Below are positions 6,502-11,894 of a DNA stretch of 11,894 nucleotides, piece after piece. Within the stretch, counting starts at the first letter, position 1. Each line of letters starts with the position of its first letter. The DNA comes from Streptosporangiaceae bacterium (GTDB lineage Bacteria; Actinomycetota; Actinomycetes; Streptosporangiales; Streptosporangiaceae). The translations under genes were made by a program, and so were the position numbers. The DNA is taken from positions 1-11,894 of the forward strand of contig JASHOI010000286.1 in assembly GCA_030041195.1 (NCBI GenBank), read 5' to 3'. Under the pieces are notes generated by a model. That model had not been told where the DNA came from. It searched no databases and was given only the letters and a program-made list of their open reading frames with translations.

Positions 6502-7632
6502 TCAGTGCAGCAGGCGCAGCGTGTTCGTGGCGTCGTCCACGTAGTAGACGCCCGCGCCGTGCGGCGCCACCGCCAGGCCGAACAGGGCACCGGAGCCTGG
6601 CGGGCTGCCCGAGCGGTCCAGGAAGCGGTGCGCGACCTGGACCCCGGCGGTGGTCGTCTCGACGATCCGGCCGTCTCCGCCGTTGACGGTGAGCACGTCG
6701 CCGTTCGGCGCGATGGCCAGGCCGAGCGGGCCGTTGAGCCGCCCGCCCGAGGTCAGCACGAACCCGGTGCCAGCGCTCGAGGTGCGCGTTGCCGCGTACG
6801 GGATGCCGGTGATCCGGTTCTCCCCGGTGTCAGCCACGTACAGCGTGCCGTTGCTGTCGAGGCCCACGCCGGTCGGCCCGATGATGAATGCAGACGCGTT
6901 GGTCTGCTCGGAGAACCCGGAGCCGATCGTCGTCACCGCGAGCAGCTTCGGCGGGCTGTTCCAGTACGTGCGGACAAGCAGCCTCAGCACGGTGCCCTCG
7001 TCGACCACCGCTCCCTTCGCCGCGACCGTGCCGTTCAGCACGTTCGTGACGAACAGGTCGGCGTCCAGGCCCTGGCGCAGGACCGCGAGGTCCCACGGGC
7101 CGTTGATGCCGTAGCCGGAGATGGTCTCGCGCACCTTTCCCTGGCTGTCGAGCACGATCAGGCATCCGGCCTTCGCGGTCGCCGCCATCCCGTTCGCCGA
7201 CGGCGTACTGCCCACGACCACCCATCCGCCGCGCAGCACGGCAAGCGCCGTGGTCAGCCCCACGCCGCCGGGGCATGGCCCGGTCAACTCGGAGCGGGTG
7301 ATGTGCGCGAACAGCGTCTGCTGGCCGCTCGGCGAGACCTGCACGATCGTCCTGCCCGTGCCCTGCAGGTTGGCCTTGTTGTTGAAGTTGCTGACCAGGA
7401 CGTCGCCGCGATGCAACTTGCCGCGGTTCAGCCCGACGACGGCGACGCCGTACGGGTTGACGTCCCCGTTGCCGGGGACGGTCGAGGCGATGGTCTTGAG
7501 CTTGCTGAACTGCCCGATAAAGGGCGCCGGCGACGAGCTAGACGCCGATGCGGGCGCCATCATGGCAAGTCCCGCGCCCACGGTCAGGGCCGCTGTGGCG
7601 GCCGTGGCTGTTAACCGGTGAATTACCGACAT
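6502..7632 (-). CDS. Secreted NHL-type beta-propeller protein
   Basis: A 376-aa exported protein of unknown role with a six-bladed propeller pattern. From the ATG at 7632 there is a clear Sec signal peptide: basic start MSVIHRL, hydrophobic core to about residue 25, and a cleavage site ASA (28-30) before SSSS. Blade-like repeats include NGTLYVADTGENRITGIP (261-278), GLAIAPNGDVLTVNGGD (304-320) and GLAVAPHGAGVYYVDDATN (352-370), the residue pattern of NHL/SGL propellers. Two cysteines (C120, C157) could form a disulfide outside the cell. The start is chosen for GGGGAG placed 7 nt upstream; in-frame TTG and GTG codons just before it are less likely. No anchor or sorting signal is seen. It is a single gene between two hairpins. 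Such propellers often serve in binding or as lactonase-like enzymes, but no catalytic residues can be assigned here. Confidence 0.82.
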   Translation of the reverse strand: MSVIHRLTATAATAALTVGAGLAMMAPASASSSSPAPFIGQFSKLKTIASTVPGNGDVNPYGVAVVGLNRGKLHRGDVLVSNFNNKANLQGTGRTIVQVSPSGQQTLFAHITRSELTGPCPGGVGLTTALAVLRGGWVVVGSTPSANGMAATAKAGCLIVLDSQGKVRETISGYGINGPWDLAVLRQGLDADLFVTNVLNGTVAAKGAVVDEGTVLRLLVRTYWNSPPKLLAVTTIGSGFSEQTNASAFIIGPTGVGLDSNGTLYVADTGENRITGIPYAATRTSSAGTGFVLTSGGRLNGPLGLAIAPNGDVLTVNGGDGRIVETTTAGVQVAHRFLDRSGSPPGSGALFGLAVAPHGAGVYYVDDATNTLRLLH

Positions 7633-7692
7633 GCTCACGCTCCCCAAGCAGAAAAGTGAAACCCCTCGGCCGTCGCAAAGGTGGACACGGCC

Positions 7693-7722
7693 AGCGGCAC
7701 GGGAGGCCCAGCCCGTGTCGCT
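7693..7722 (-). terminator. Terminator-like hairpin after the ctaG-like gene
   Basis: AGCGGCACGGG (7693-7703) pairs with CCCGTGTCGCT (7712-7722) with a single non-Watson-Crick position and an 8-nt loop; one further C-G pair extends it. It lies 45 nt past the stop codon of the membrane protein gene on the minus strand and 61 nt before the propeller start, so it likely separates the two transcripts. Confidence 0.6.
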
Positions 7723-7767
7723 GTCCCTGTAACGGCGCGGACTACGGTGCGGGTTCAGTCGTGGTGG

Positions 7768-8853
7768 CTATTGCTTGCGGCCTGATTCGGGCTGGTTCAC
7801 CCGGGCGGATTCGGCCTGATTCAGTCTTGCCAGGAACGCGTTGTAGGCGGCGAGATGCTCGTCGTCGTCGATTCCGCCGCGCCCATCCCAGTTGACGGCC
7901 GCAGGCGCCGCCCCGCCGCCGGCGGCCGCGGTGGGACCAGCGGTGCCTTCGACAGCCCCGGACGGCGCCTGGTGCGCGGCAACCAGGCTGGCGAGATTGG
8001 CCTTCCGGGCCGCTTCGAGCCATCCATGGCCGCTGGTCGCGGCCCGGTTATCCAGGCTCCACATCACGTACACCAGCATCATCAGGCCGAACATGAGGCC
8101 ATCGCCGCCGATCCACATCACCGCGCCGCCGAGGTGCAGGTCGGACACGGGCGCGGGCGCCCAGGAGGGCTGTGGACCGGAAGGAACCCCTGGCGTGCCG
8201 GCCGAGCCGTAACCGAGCATCAGCCCGGTGAACGTGTCCACCGGCATCAGCAGGACCAGGATCACGAAGCGAACCGGGTAGCTCAGCCGCCAGCGGATCG
8301 GCTCGCGGCCAAGAACCGGCAGGAAGAACAGGTAGCCGACCACCAGGAACAGGACGTGCTCGGCGTTGTGCGCCACCTGGTTCGTCTGCACCAGGTTGGC
8401 GAAGCTGGTCAGGTGCGCCCCCATGACCGCGACCGCATAGGCCAGGCAGCCGAAAACCGGCCAGGTGAGAAAGCTGACGACCCGGGATCGCAGGATCCGC
8501 TTTGCCCAGCTGTGCAGCGGGTTCCTGCTCGCGTGCAACAGCAGCGTGAGCGGCTGGCCGAAGATGAGCAGCGGCGGAGCGATCATGATCAGCATCAGGT
8601 GCTGCACCATGTGGTCCCAGAACAGCACGTCGTCGTAGGCGCCGATGCCGCTTTCCGTCGCCAGCACCACGACAGCGAGGCCGCCGAGGAACATCCCGGT
8701 CTTCCAGGCCGGCCACGGCCTGGCCGGATGCCGGCGCCCGACCCGGAACACGCCCCACAGGTACAGGCCAGCGAGGATCACGACGGCCGCGGTGACAATC
8801 GGCGCGAACTGCCAGACCGTGAAAACTGCCTGCCAGCCGAACGGGCGCAGCAT
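7768..8853 (-). CDS. CtaG-like cytochrome c oxidase assembly membrane protein (caa3 type)
   Basis: A 361-aa multi-pass membrane protein of the caa3_CtaG family, which assists copper-centre assembly in aa3/caa3 cytochrome oxidases. From the ATG at 8853 about seven hydrophobic segments run from residue 12 to 266. The family's histidine motifs are present: FWDHMVQHLML (78-88, H81 and H85) and HNAEH (162-166), followed by DLHLGGAVMWIGGD (238-251). After the last helix comes a long Ala/Gly/Pro-rich cytosolic tail (about 270-361) ending in two copies of an NQxESxR-like unit, encoded by an 11-bp direct repeat (7778-7788 and 7812-7822). The start has GGAGGAGG directly upstream at 5-nt spacing. No oxidase or copper-transport gene lies nearby in the window. 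The family call is firm; the bacterial copper chaperone role is from family knowledge. Confidence 0.92.
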   Translation of the reverse strand: MLRPFGWQAVFTVWQFAPIVTAAVVILAGLYLWGVFRVGRRHPARPWPAWKTGMFLGGLAVVVLATESGIGAYDDVLFWDHMVQHLMLIMIAPPLLIFGQPLTLLLHASRNPLHSWAKRILRSRVVSFLTWPVFGCLAYAVAVMGAHLTSFANLVQTNQVAHNAEHVLFLVVGYLFFLPVLGREPIRWRLSYPVRFVILVLLMPVDTFTGLMLGYGSAGTPGVPSGPQPSWAPAPVSDLHLGGAVMWIGGDGLMFGLMMLVYVMWSLDNRAATSGHGWLEAARKANLASLVAAHQAPSGAVEGTAGPTAAAGGGAAPAAVNWDGRGGIDDDEHLAAYNAFLARLNQAESARVNQPESGRKQ

Positions 8854-8985
8854 GGGGACCTCCTCCGCTGGTGAGCCTACTCACCCGCGGCGAACGCGGG
8901 GCGCCCGGCTGCCCGGCTCGGCTTGTGCTCAGATGCCGGACCCGCGGTCTGCGCTCACCCGGCCTGCGCGGCTATCGTGTCTGCG

Positions 8986-9074
8986 GGAGGGTTCGCCTAG
9001 TGGCCGATGGCGGCAGTCTTGAAAACTGCTAGGAGGCGTGAGTTTCCTCGTGGGTTCGAATCCCACACCCTCCG
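8986..9074 (+). tRNA. tRNA-Ser (anticodon UGA)
   Basis: A class II tRNA of 89 nt. The acceptor stem pairs GGAGGGT (8986-8992) with ACCCTCC (9067-9073), discriminator G at 9074. The anticodon stem GCAGT/ACTGC encloses CTTGAAA, with anticodon TGA at 9020-9022, reading UCN codons, chiefly UCA. The long variable arm GAGG...CCTC and the T arm GTGGG/CCCAC with TTCGAAT are typical for serine. CCA is not encoded (GCT follows). It is the only plus-strand gene right of 4.9 kb. Confidence 0.97.
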
Positions 9075-9081
9075 CTTTGTG

Positions 9082-9095
9082 ATCTCTCAAGAGAT
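9082..9095 (+). terminator. Short hairpin just after tRNA-Ser
   Basis: ATCTCT (9082-9087) and AGAGAT (9090-9095) form a short inverted repeat 7 nt beyond the tRNA. The loop is only 2 nt unless the innermost pairs open. It may end or help process the tRNA transcript; weakly supported. Confidence 0.25.
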
Positions 9096-9165
9096 TAGGA
9101 ATGACCCGAACCCACGTTATGGTCATGGGTCTTCCGTTCGCCCGGGGCGCCGCCACGCAAAACGG

Positions 9166-9202
9166 CGCCGGGCCGACCCCTGCGGCAGGGGTCGGCCCGG
9201 CG
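9166..9202 (-). terminator. Strong intrinsic terminator of the Ig-like protein gene
   Basis: An 18-bp perfectly paired stem (9166-9183 with 9185-9202), nearly all G/C, lies 16 nt past the stop codon on the minus strand. On that strand four T (complement of 9159-9162) follow 3 nt after the stem. An alternative 7-bp stem, GGCGCCG (9146-9152) with CGGCGCC (9163-9169), overlaps it and cannot form at the same time. This is the clearest terminator in the window. Confidence 0.82.
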
Positions 9203-9218
9203 GCTGCCTGGATCCTGA

Positions 9219-10394
9219 TCAGGGATCGACGGTAAGGGTCTCCGTGTCCGACGACGGCAGCGCGTAGTCGTCGCCGAGGTAGTTGGCGGTTATCGTCACC
9301 GACCCTGTGGTCGTCGGCGTATAGGTGCAGGTCGCGATGTTGTCCCCGCCGGTGGTCGGGTAGGTCACGGGGACGTCGCTGCACCCGGGAATCGCCACGC
9401 CGCCGATCGAGAACGTGACCAGGTCCGCCCCGCCGTCAGCCGCGCCCAGGCTGCCCGCCGGCTCGTCGGTCACGTCGGCCGACAAGGTCACCGGATCGCC
9501 CTCGGTGGCGGGCGACGGGTTGAACGTCAGCGCGGTCGCCGTGATGTCCCAGGTGACCAGCTTGTGTTCGGGGTACTCGGGCGCAGCAGAAGCGGTCCAC
9601 TCGCTGCCGGCCGTGGGCGTGTACGTGGCCGTGTAGAGGACAAATCCCCAGGTTCCCGCTCCGGGAGTCACGTTGCAGGCAGCGTCTCCGTCCTCCACCG
9701 CGGTGGTGCACGTCAGGTTGGCAGGCGGGACGGTGAAGGCCGGAGAATTGGGGGTAAACGTCACGGTTCCGGTGGGCACCGAGTCGCCAGTGTTCGGAGT
9801 CACGGTCGCCTCTAGCGTGACGGTCTCGCCGCCGTTCGCGTAGGCATAAACGTCGGCCTCAGGGTAGGTGATCGTGGTGGTCGTGGCGATCGGCCCGCCG
9901 CCACCGCCACCACCGCCGCCACCGCCACCACCGCTGGGCTTGTTGGTGACCTTGATCGTGGCCGTGCCTGAGGACGTCTTGTGCGTCGAGTCGCCGGAGT
10001 ACTTGCCCGTGATCGTTTTCGTCGCCGGGTCCACGAACTTGTACTCGCAGGACGCCGCGCCCTTGGACAGGGTCCCACGGCACAGCTTCTTGGTTCCGAG
10101 CCAGAATGTGACGCTTCCTGTCGGGGTCTTGCCCGACCCCTTCACGGTCGCGGAAAGCTTCACGTCTGTGTGGGTGTAGGCCGTCTTGGGGGCGGACACG
10201 CTGGTCTTCGACGAATGCTTGGTCGAATGGGCGGTCGAATGACCGGACGACGCCATCGCCGGGAGCACTCCCAGAGCGCACGCTGCCACGGCCACGGCTG
10301 TCACCGACAGCACCCGGATGACGCCAGCACCGGCGCGATGTCCCCCAGCCGGTTCGGGGTTGCTGGCCACACCCGGCGGCCGGTTCAGTCTCAT
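9219..10394 (-). CDS. Secreted protein with three bacterial Ig-like domains and a poly-glycine linker
   Basis: A 391-aa exported protein. From the ATG at 10394 a long basic N-region (1-25) precedes a hydrophobic core (26-44) and a cleavage site AMA (46-48). A His/Ser/Thr-rich stretch follows (51-65, HSTAHSTKHSSK). Ig-like domain 1 (about 66-150) has the Big_3_5-type core TGSVTFWLG and GKYSGDS. A run of 13 glycines (155-167) leads to domain 2 (about 170-285, TGTVTFTPNS and YTATYTP), and domain 3 occupies about 286-391 (VTLSADVTD, SVTITANYLGDDY). Each domain carries one cysteine pair: C105/C116, C229/C240 and C338/C356. There is no LPxTG motif or C-terminal membrane helix, so it is probably released or loosely held at the surface. 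AGGAGG at 10403-10408, 8 nt upstream, fixes the start. The domains suggest adhesion or wall contact; no enzyme domain is seen. Confidence 0.85.
   Translation of the reverse strand: MRLNRPPGVASNPEPAGGHRAGAGVIRVLSVTAVAVAACALGVLPAMASSGHSTAHSTKHSSKTSVSAPKTAYTHTDVKLSATVKGSGKTPTGSVTFWLGTKKLCRGTLSKGAASCEYKFVDPATKTITGKYSGDSTHKTSSGTATIKVTNKPSGGGGGGGGGGGGGPIATTTTITYPEADVYAYANGGETVTLEATVTPNTGDSVPTGTVTFTPNSPAFTVPPANLTCTTAVEDGDAACNVTPGAGTWGFVLYTATYTPTAGSEWTASAAPEYPEHKLVTWDITATALTFNPSPATEGDPVTLSADVTDEPAGSLGAADGGADLVTFSIGGVAIPGCSDVPVTYPTTGGDNIATCTYTPTTTGSVTITANYLGDDYALPSSDTETLTVDP
9897..9932 (-). repeat. Two exact 18-bp tandem copies coding the glycine run
   Basis: On the plus strand the unit GCCGCCACCGCCACCACC occurs at 9897-9914 and again, identical, at 9915-9932. 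Together they code 12 of the 13 glycines using the same order of GGT and GGC codons twice. Identity at third positions points to a recent duplication of DNA rather than selection on protein alone. Confidence 0.9.
10212..10247 (-). repeat. Degenerate 12-bp tandem repeat coding the HST motif
   Basis: The hexamer CGAATG recurs at 10212, 10224 and 10236 on the plus strand, a 12-nt period. On the coding strand each unit gives His-Ser-(Thr/Ser) plus one variable residue, just after the signal peptide. It looks like a small local expansion. Confidence 0.6.
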
Positions 10395-10733
10395 GCCAGA
10401 TTCCTCCTCGAATCTCCCCGCTTTGACGTGAGCGCGGGCATGGGGCGAGCGCCCCGCACGACGCTTGTCAGTTGGACGTTGGGCGTGAGATCCGGGATTA
10501 CACGCGCTGAGCCGGATAAGCCATGCGACTGCGGTAATTGTCCGGTAGAGAACGATTTACCGTAAAGATGTGACCTGATGGTTATACAAGGGTCGCCTCA
10601 ACGGCGCGGGCCGGCGCCTTCCGGCCTCGAGGAAAGGCGGCGCCAGCCCGCCGCAGGCGGTCCGACCAGGCGTTGCCGCGTTGAGCCGCGCCGGCCGCGC
10701 CGACCGCGCCGCGACAGAGCACGCCAGGCAGCG
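10395..10733. promoter_or_regulatory. 339-bp intergenic region with the Ig-like gene promoter
   Basis: The region lies between the winged-helix gene stop and the Ig-like gene start, both minus strand, so it should hold the promoter and leader of the Ig-like gene. The part from about 10490 to 10590 is less G/C-rich than its surroundings. It contains a small inverted repeat TTTAC-C-GTAAA (10556-10566) and, on the minus strand, a -10-like TATAAC, but no clear -35. The left part (10395-10490) is leader. The right part (10600-10730) has short G/C hairpins (for example CCGCC/GGCGG at 10648-10660) that may end the upstream transcript. No gene is seen; plus-strand reading here only continues a shadow frame. 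Confidence 0.4.
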
Positions 10734-11267
10734 TCAGCCAGCGTTTCCGCTGGAAGCGGGCGCAGGCGAAGGCCCAGCCGCCGCCGATGGCTCCGAGGAA
10801 ACTCCCTCCGCAGCCGAAGGCTCTGGCTCATTGCTTGCGCCAGGATCCAGGGGCCCGGTAATCGTCGCGGCCACTTCGACGGCGACGTCGCGAACGGTCT
10901 CACCGAGCAGCCCGGCAGCCTGGCGCAGCTGGTAGTGCCGCTCCGCATCCTGCTCGTGGTCGGCTGCCTCGCTGAACGCCTTGACGAGCCGGTCGACCAG
11001 GCCCTGCGCCGTCGGCCACTGGCCAACGGCCTGCCGGGCCTCCGGGGTCACCCGGTTCACGTACCAGAACCTCGGATCTCCCCCGGTCTCCGTCTTGCGG
11101 AAGTCCACGAAGGTCGGATCCATCGCGTCAAGCGACCTGGTGACGTCGGCCAGTTCCAGTCCAGTCCGCTCGGCGATGTCGCTGACCGTCACCATGTAGC
11201 TGTGGTCAAGCAGCTCCACAACCGACCTCAGCACTGGAACGTCTCGGACTCCCCACGTGTCTTCCAC
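10734..11267 (-). CDS. Uncharacterised actinobacterial protein with N-terminal winged helix and disordered tail
   Basis: A 177-aa soluble protein. The N-terminal part (about 8-75) has a winged-helix pattern: a helix RSVVELLDHS, the recognition-type segment VSDIAERTGLELADVTRSLD (28-47), and a wing-like strand pair ending RFWYVNRVTPEAR (66-78). A helical segment (about 80-136) starts with AVGQWPT (80-86), a combination I associate with hypothetical proteins common in actinomycetes. From about 138 to the end the chain is Pro/Ser/Ala/Glu-rich and probably disordered. DNA binding is likely from the fold but no target is known. The start is GTG 11267 with GGGG a few bases upstream. Direct repeats and a palindrome immediately upstream (11279-11329) are candidate autoregulatory sites. 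Alternative: a protein-protein interaction winged helix without DNA contact. Confidence 0.7.
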   Translation of the reverse strand: MEDTWGVRDVPVLRSVVELLDHSYMVTVSDIAERTGLELADVTRSLDAMDPTFVDFRKTETGGDPRFWYVNRVTPEARQAVGQWPTAQGLVDRLVKAFSEAADHEQDAERHYQLRQAAGLLGETVRDVAVEVAATITGPLDPGASNEPEPSAAEGVSSEPSAAAGPSPAPASSGNAG

Positions 11268-11278
11268 TGTCCCCGCCC

Positions 11279-11329
11279 TTACCGGTCTGCGCCTTTACCG
11301 GCCTGACCACCGCGTACGCCGATATCGGC
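11279..11329 (-). promoter_or_regulatory. Candidate operator: direct repeats plus palindrome before the winged-helix gene
   Basis: TTACCGGTCTG (11279-11289) and TTACCGGCCTG (11295-11305) are direct repeats matching at 10 of 11 positions, 16 nt apart. Beyond them is a perfect 12-bp palindrome GCCGATATCGGC (11318-11329), 51 nt from the GTG start. Repeats this close to the start of a gene for a winged-helix protein fit an operator, but the first repeat may overlap the ribosome-binding region. Confidence 0.45.
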
Positions 11330-11375
11330 TACAGCCCAGGTTATGCACGTCAGCCCCCGAATGCGCGCTGCTGTC

Positions 11376-11894
11376 TCAAGACGAGTCCAGCGCAGACCTC
11401 CAGGCCCGGCCGGTCGCCCGCCGCGCCACGGAAAGTGCGAGCATCATAACGGCCAGGCTGGCGACGTCAATGGCACCAGCGTGAAAGAGCCCGGGACGGG
11501 AGCCCTCGGCCAGCACCCAGCAGCAGCCGCCCGCCAGGAACCCGGCCATGCCGACCCCGGCCGCGCTGACCAGCCACGCCTCGTAGCGAAGCAGCCGTGG
11601 TGACCAGTCGAGCCGCCGCATCGTGCCCGCAACGCCCGCGACCAGGGCGATCAGCGCCAGCGGGCTCACCGCCATCCAGGCGATCTCCGCGGCGGGGAAC
11701 GCGGCGAGCGCGCCCGGGTGGGCCCAGTATGAGGAGACCGACAGCGTGGCCGCCCAGCTGAACGCCGCGACCCCGCCGGGCACAAGGCCCTGCTGCGCCC
11801 AGGAATGGCCGCCCGTGCCCGGCCAGGCGTTCTCGAAGTGGTGACTGCCGACGGCCAGCACCACGGCGCCGGCCAGCGCGAGCAGCAGCGGCCC
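11376..11894 (-). CDS. C-terminal part of a multi-pass membrane protein (runs off the window)
   Basis: The minus-strand frame is open from the right edge of the window to a stop at 11376, leaving 172 residues of a protein whose start is not visible. A GTG at 11864 could be read as a start, but the ten codons before it (GPLLLALAGA) continue a hydrophobic helix, so the gene almost certainly begins outside. Hydrophobic segments lie near visible residues 1-16, 41-54, 66-90, 106-128 and 141-157, with a Cys pair (C124, C125) in the fourth and a basic C-terminus. No family is recognised. The stop is 108 nt before the winged-helix gene start, with candidate operator sequences between. Confidence 0.6.
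   Translation of the reverse strand, partial: GPLLLALAGAVVLAVGSHHFENAWPGTGGHSWAQQGLVPGGVAAFSWAATLSVSSYWAHPGALAAFPAAEIAWMAVSPLALIALVAGVAGTMRRLDWSPRLLRYEAWLVSAAGVGMAGFLAGGCCWVLAEGSRPGLFHAGAIDVASLAVMMLALSVARRATGRAWRSALDSS

Noticed and set aside
6505..7614. 369-codon plus-strand open frame opposite the propeller gene
   Set aside because: It mirrors the real gene, has no domain pattern, and the minus-strand product has a clear signal peptide and propeller repeats.
7855..8874. 339-codon plus-strand open frame opposite the ctaG-like gene
   Set aside because: The composition is highly charged with many His, Gln and Arg; it is a shadow of the membrane protein, whose histidine motifs are intact.
2..9074. 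Genomic island bounded by the two serine tRNA genes
   Set aside because: I found no duplicated tRNA 3' end as an attachment site, and no integrase or other mobility gene. The genes between are of normal chromosomal type, and the tRNAs have different anticodons and opposite strands.
10578..11306. 242-codon plus-strand open frame over the winged-helix gene
   Set aside because: It starts in the intergenic part and is Arg-rich with no fold pattern; the minus-strand gene has a winged helix and a sensible start.
11862..11864. GTG at 11864 as the real start of the right-edge membrane protein
   Set aside because: The frame continues upstream to the window edge with hydrophobic residues, so the start is most likely outside.

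Overview
The window is high-GC DNA with the codon use and gene families of an Actinomycetota chromosome. Indicators are a SigE-family sigma factor, a caa3-type CtaG, an actinobacterial AAA/winged-helix ATPase, frequent GTG starts and serine tRNAs without an encoded full CCA. The order cannot be fixed from this window alone; a filamentous actinomycete (Streptosporangiales or Frankiales-like) would fit. I see no transposase, integrase, prophage or CRISPR array, so this looks like ordinary chromosome, with the more unusual material in 2.6-6.4 kb and 9.2-11.3 kb.

Layout: a tRNA-Ser(GCU) on the minus strand (2-90) lies just downstream of an AlkK-like fatty-acyl-CoA ligase (174-1814, minus). Upstream of that is a SigE-family sigma factor (1930-2550, minus) with its own terminator-like hairpin. 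Facing away from the sigma factor is a two-gene plus-strand unit: a cysteine-rich protein with a probable double-psi beta-barrel C-terminus (2825-3856), then, 2 nt later, a MauE-type redox membrane protein (3859-4893). This unit converges on an AAA ATPase with a C-terminal winged helix (5140-6321, minus) across a hairpin-rich, CTAG-rich spacer.

Next, all on the minus strand, come a secreted NHL-type beta-propeller (6502-7632) and a CtaG-like cytochrome oxidase assembly membrane protein (7768-8853). A plus-strand tRNA-Ser(UGA) (8986-9074) follows. Then come a secreted three-domain Ig-like protein with a 13-glycine linker (9219-10394, minus), an uncharacterised winged-helix protein with a disordered tail (10734-11267, minus), and the C-terminal part of a multi-pass membrane protein that runs off the right edge (11376 to beyond 11894, minus).

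How the genes relate: only the cysteine-rich/MauE pair looks like a true operon (2-nt gap, apparent translational coupling), and it is the best candidate for a little-described system. MauE-type proteins pass electrons to cysteine partners, and the neighbour carries ten cysteines, including two CxxC motifs. Most minus-strand genes are followed by a hairpin of their own and appear to be transcribed singly. Several (oxidase assembly, two secreted proteins, MauE) act at or outside the membrane, but the sequence does not show that they share one pathway. Palindromes and direct repeats just upstream of the ATPase and the winged-helix gene suggest specific regulation, possibly autoregulation.
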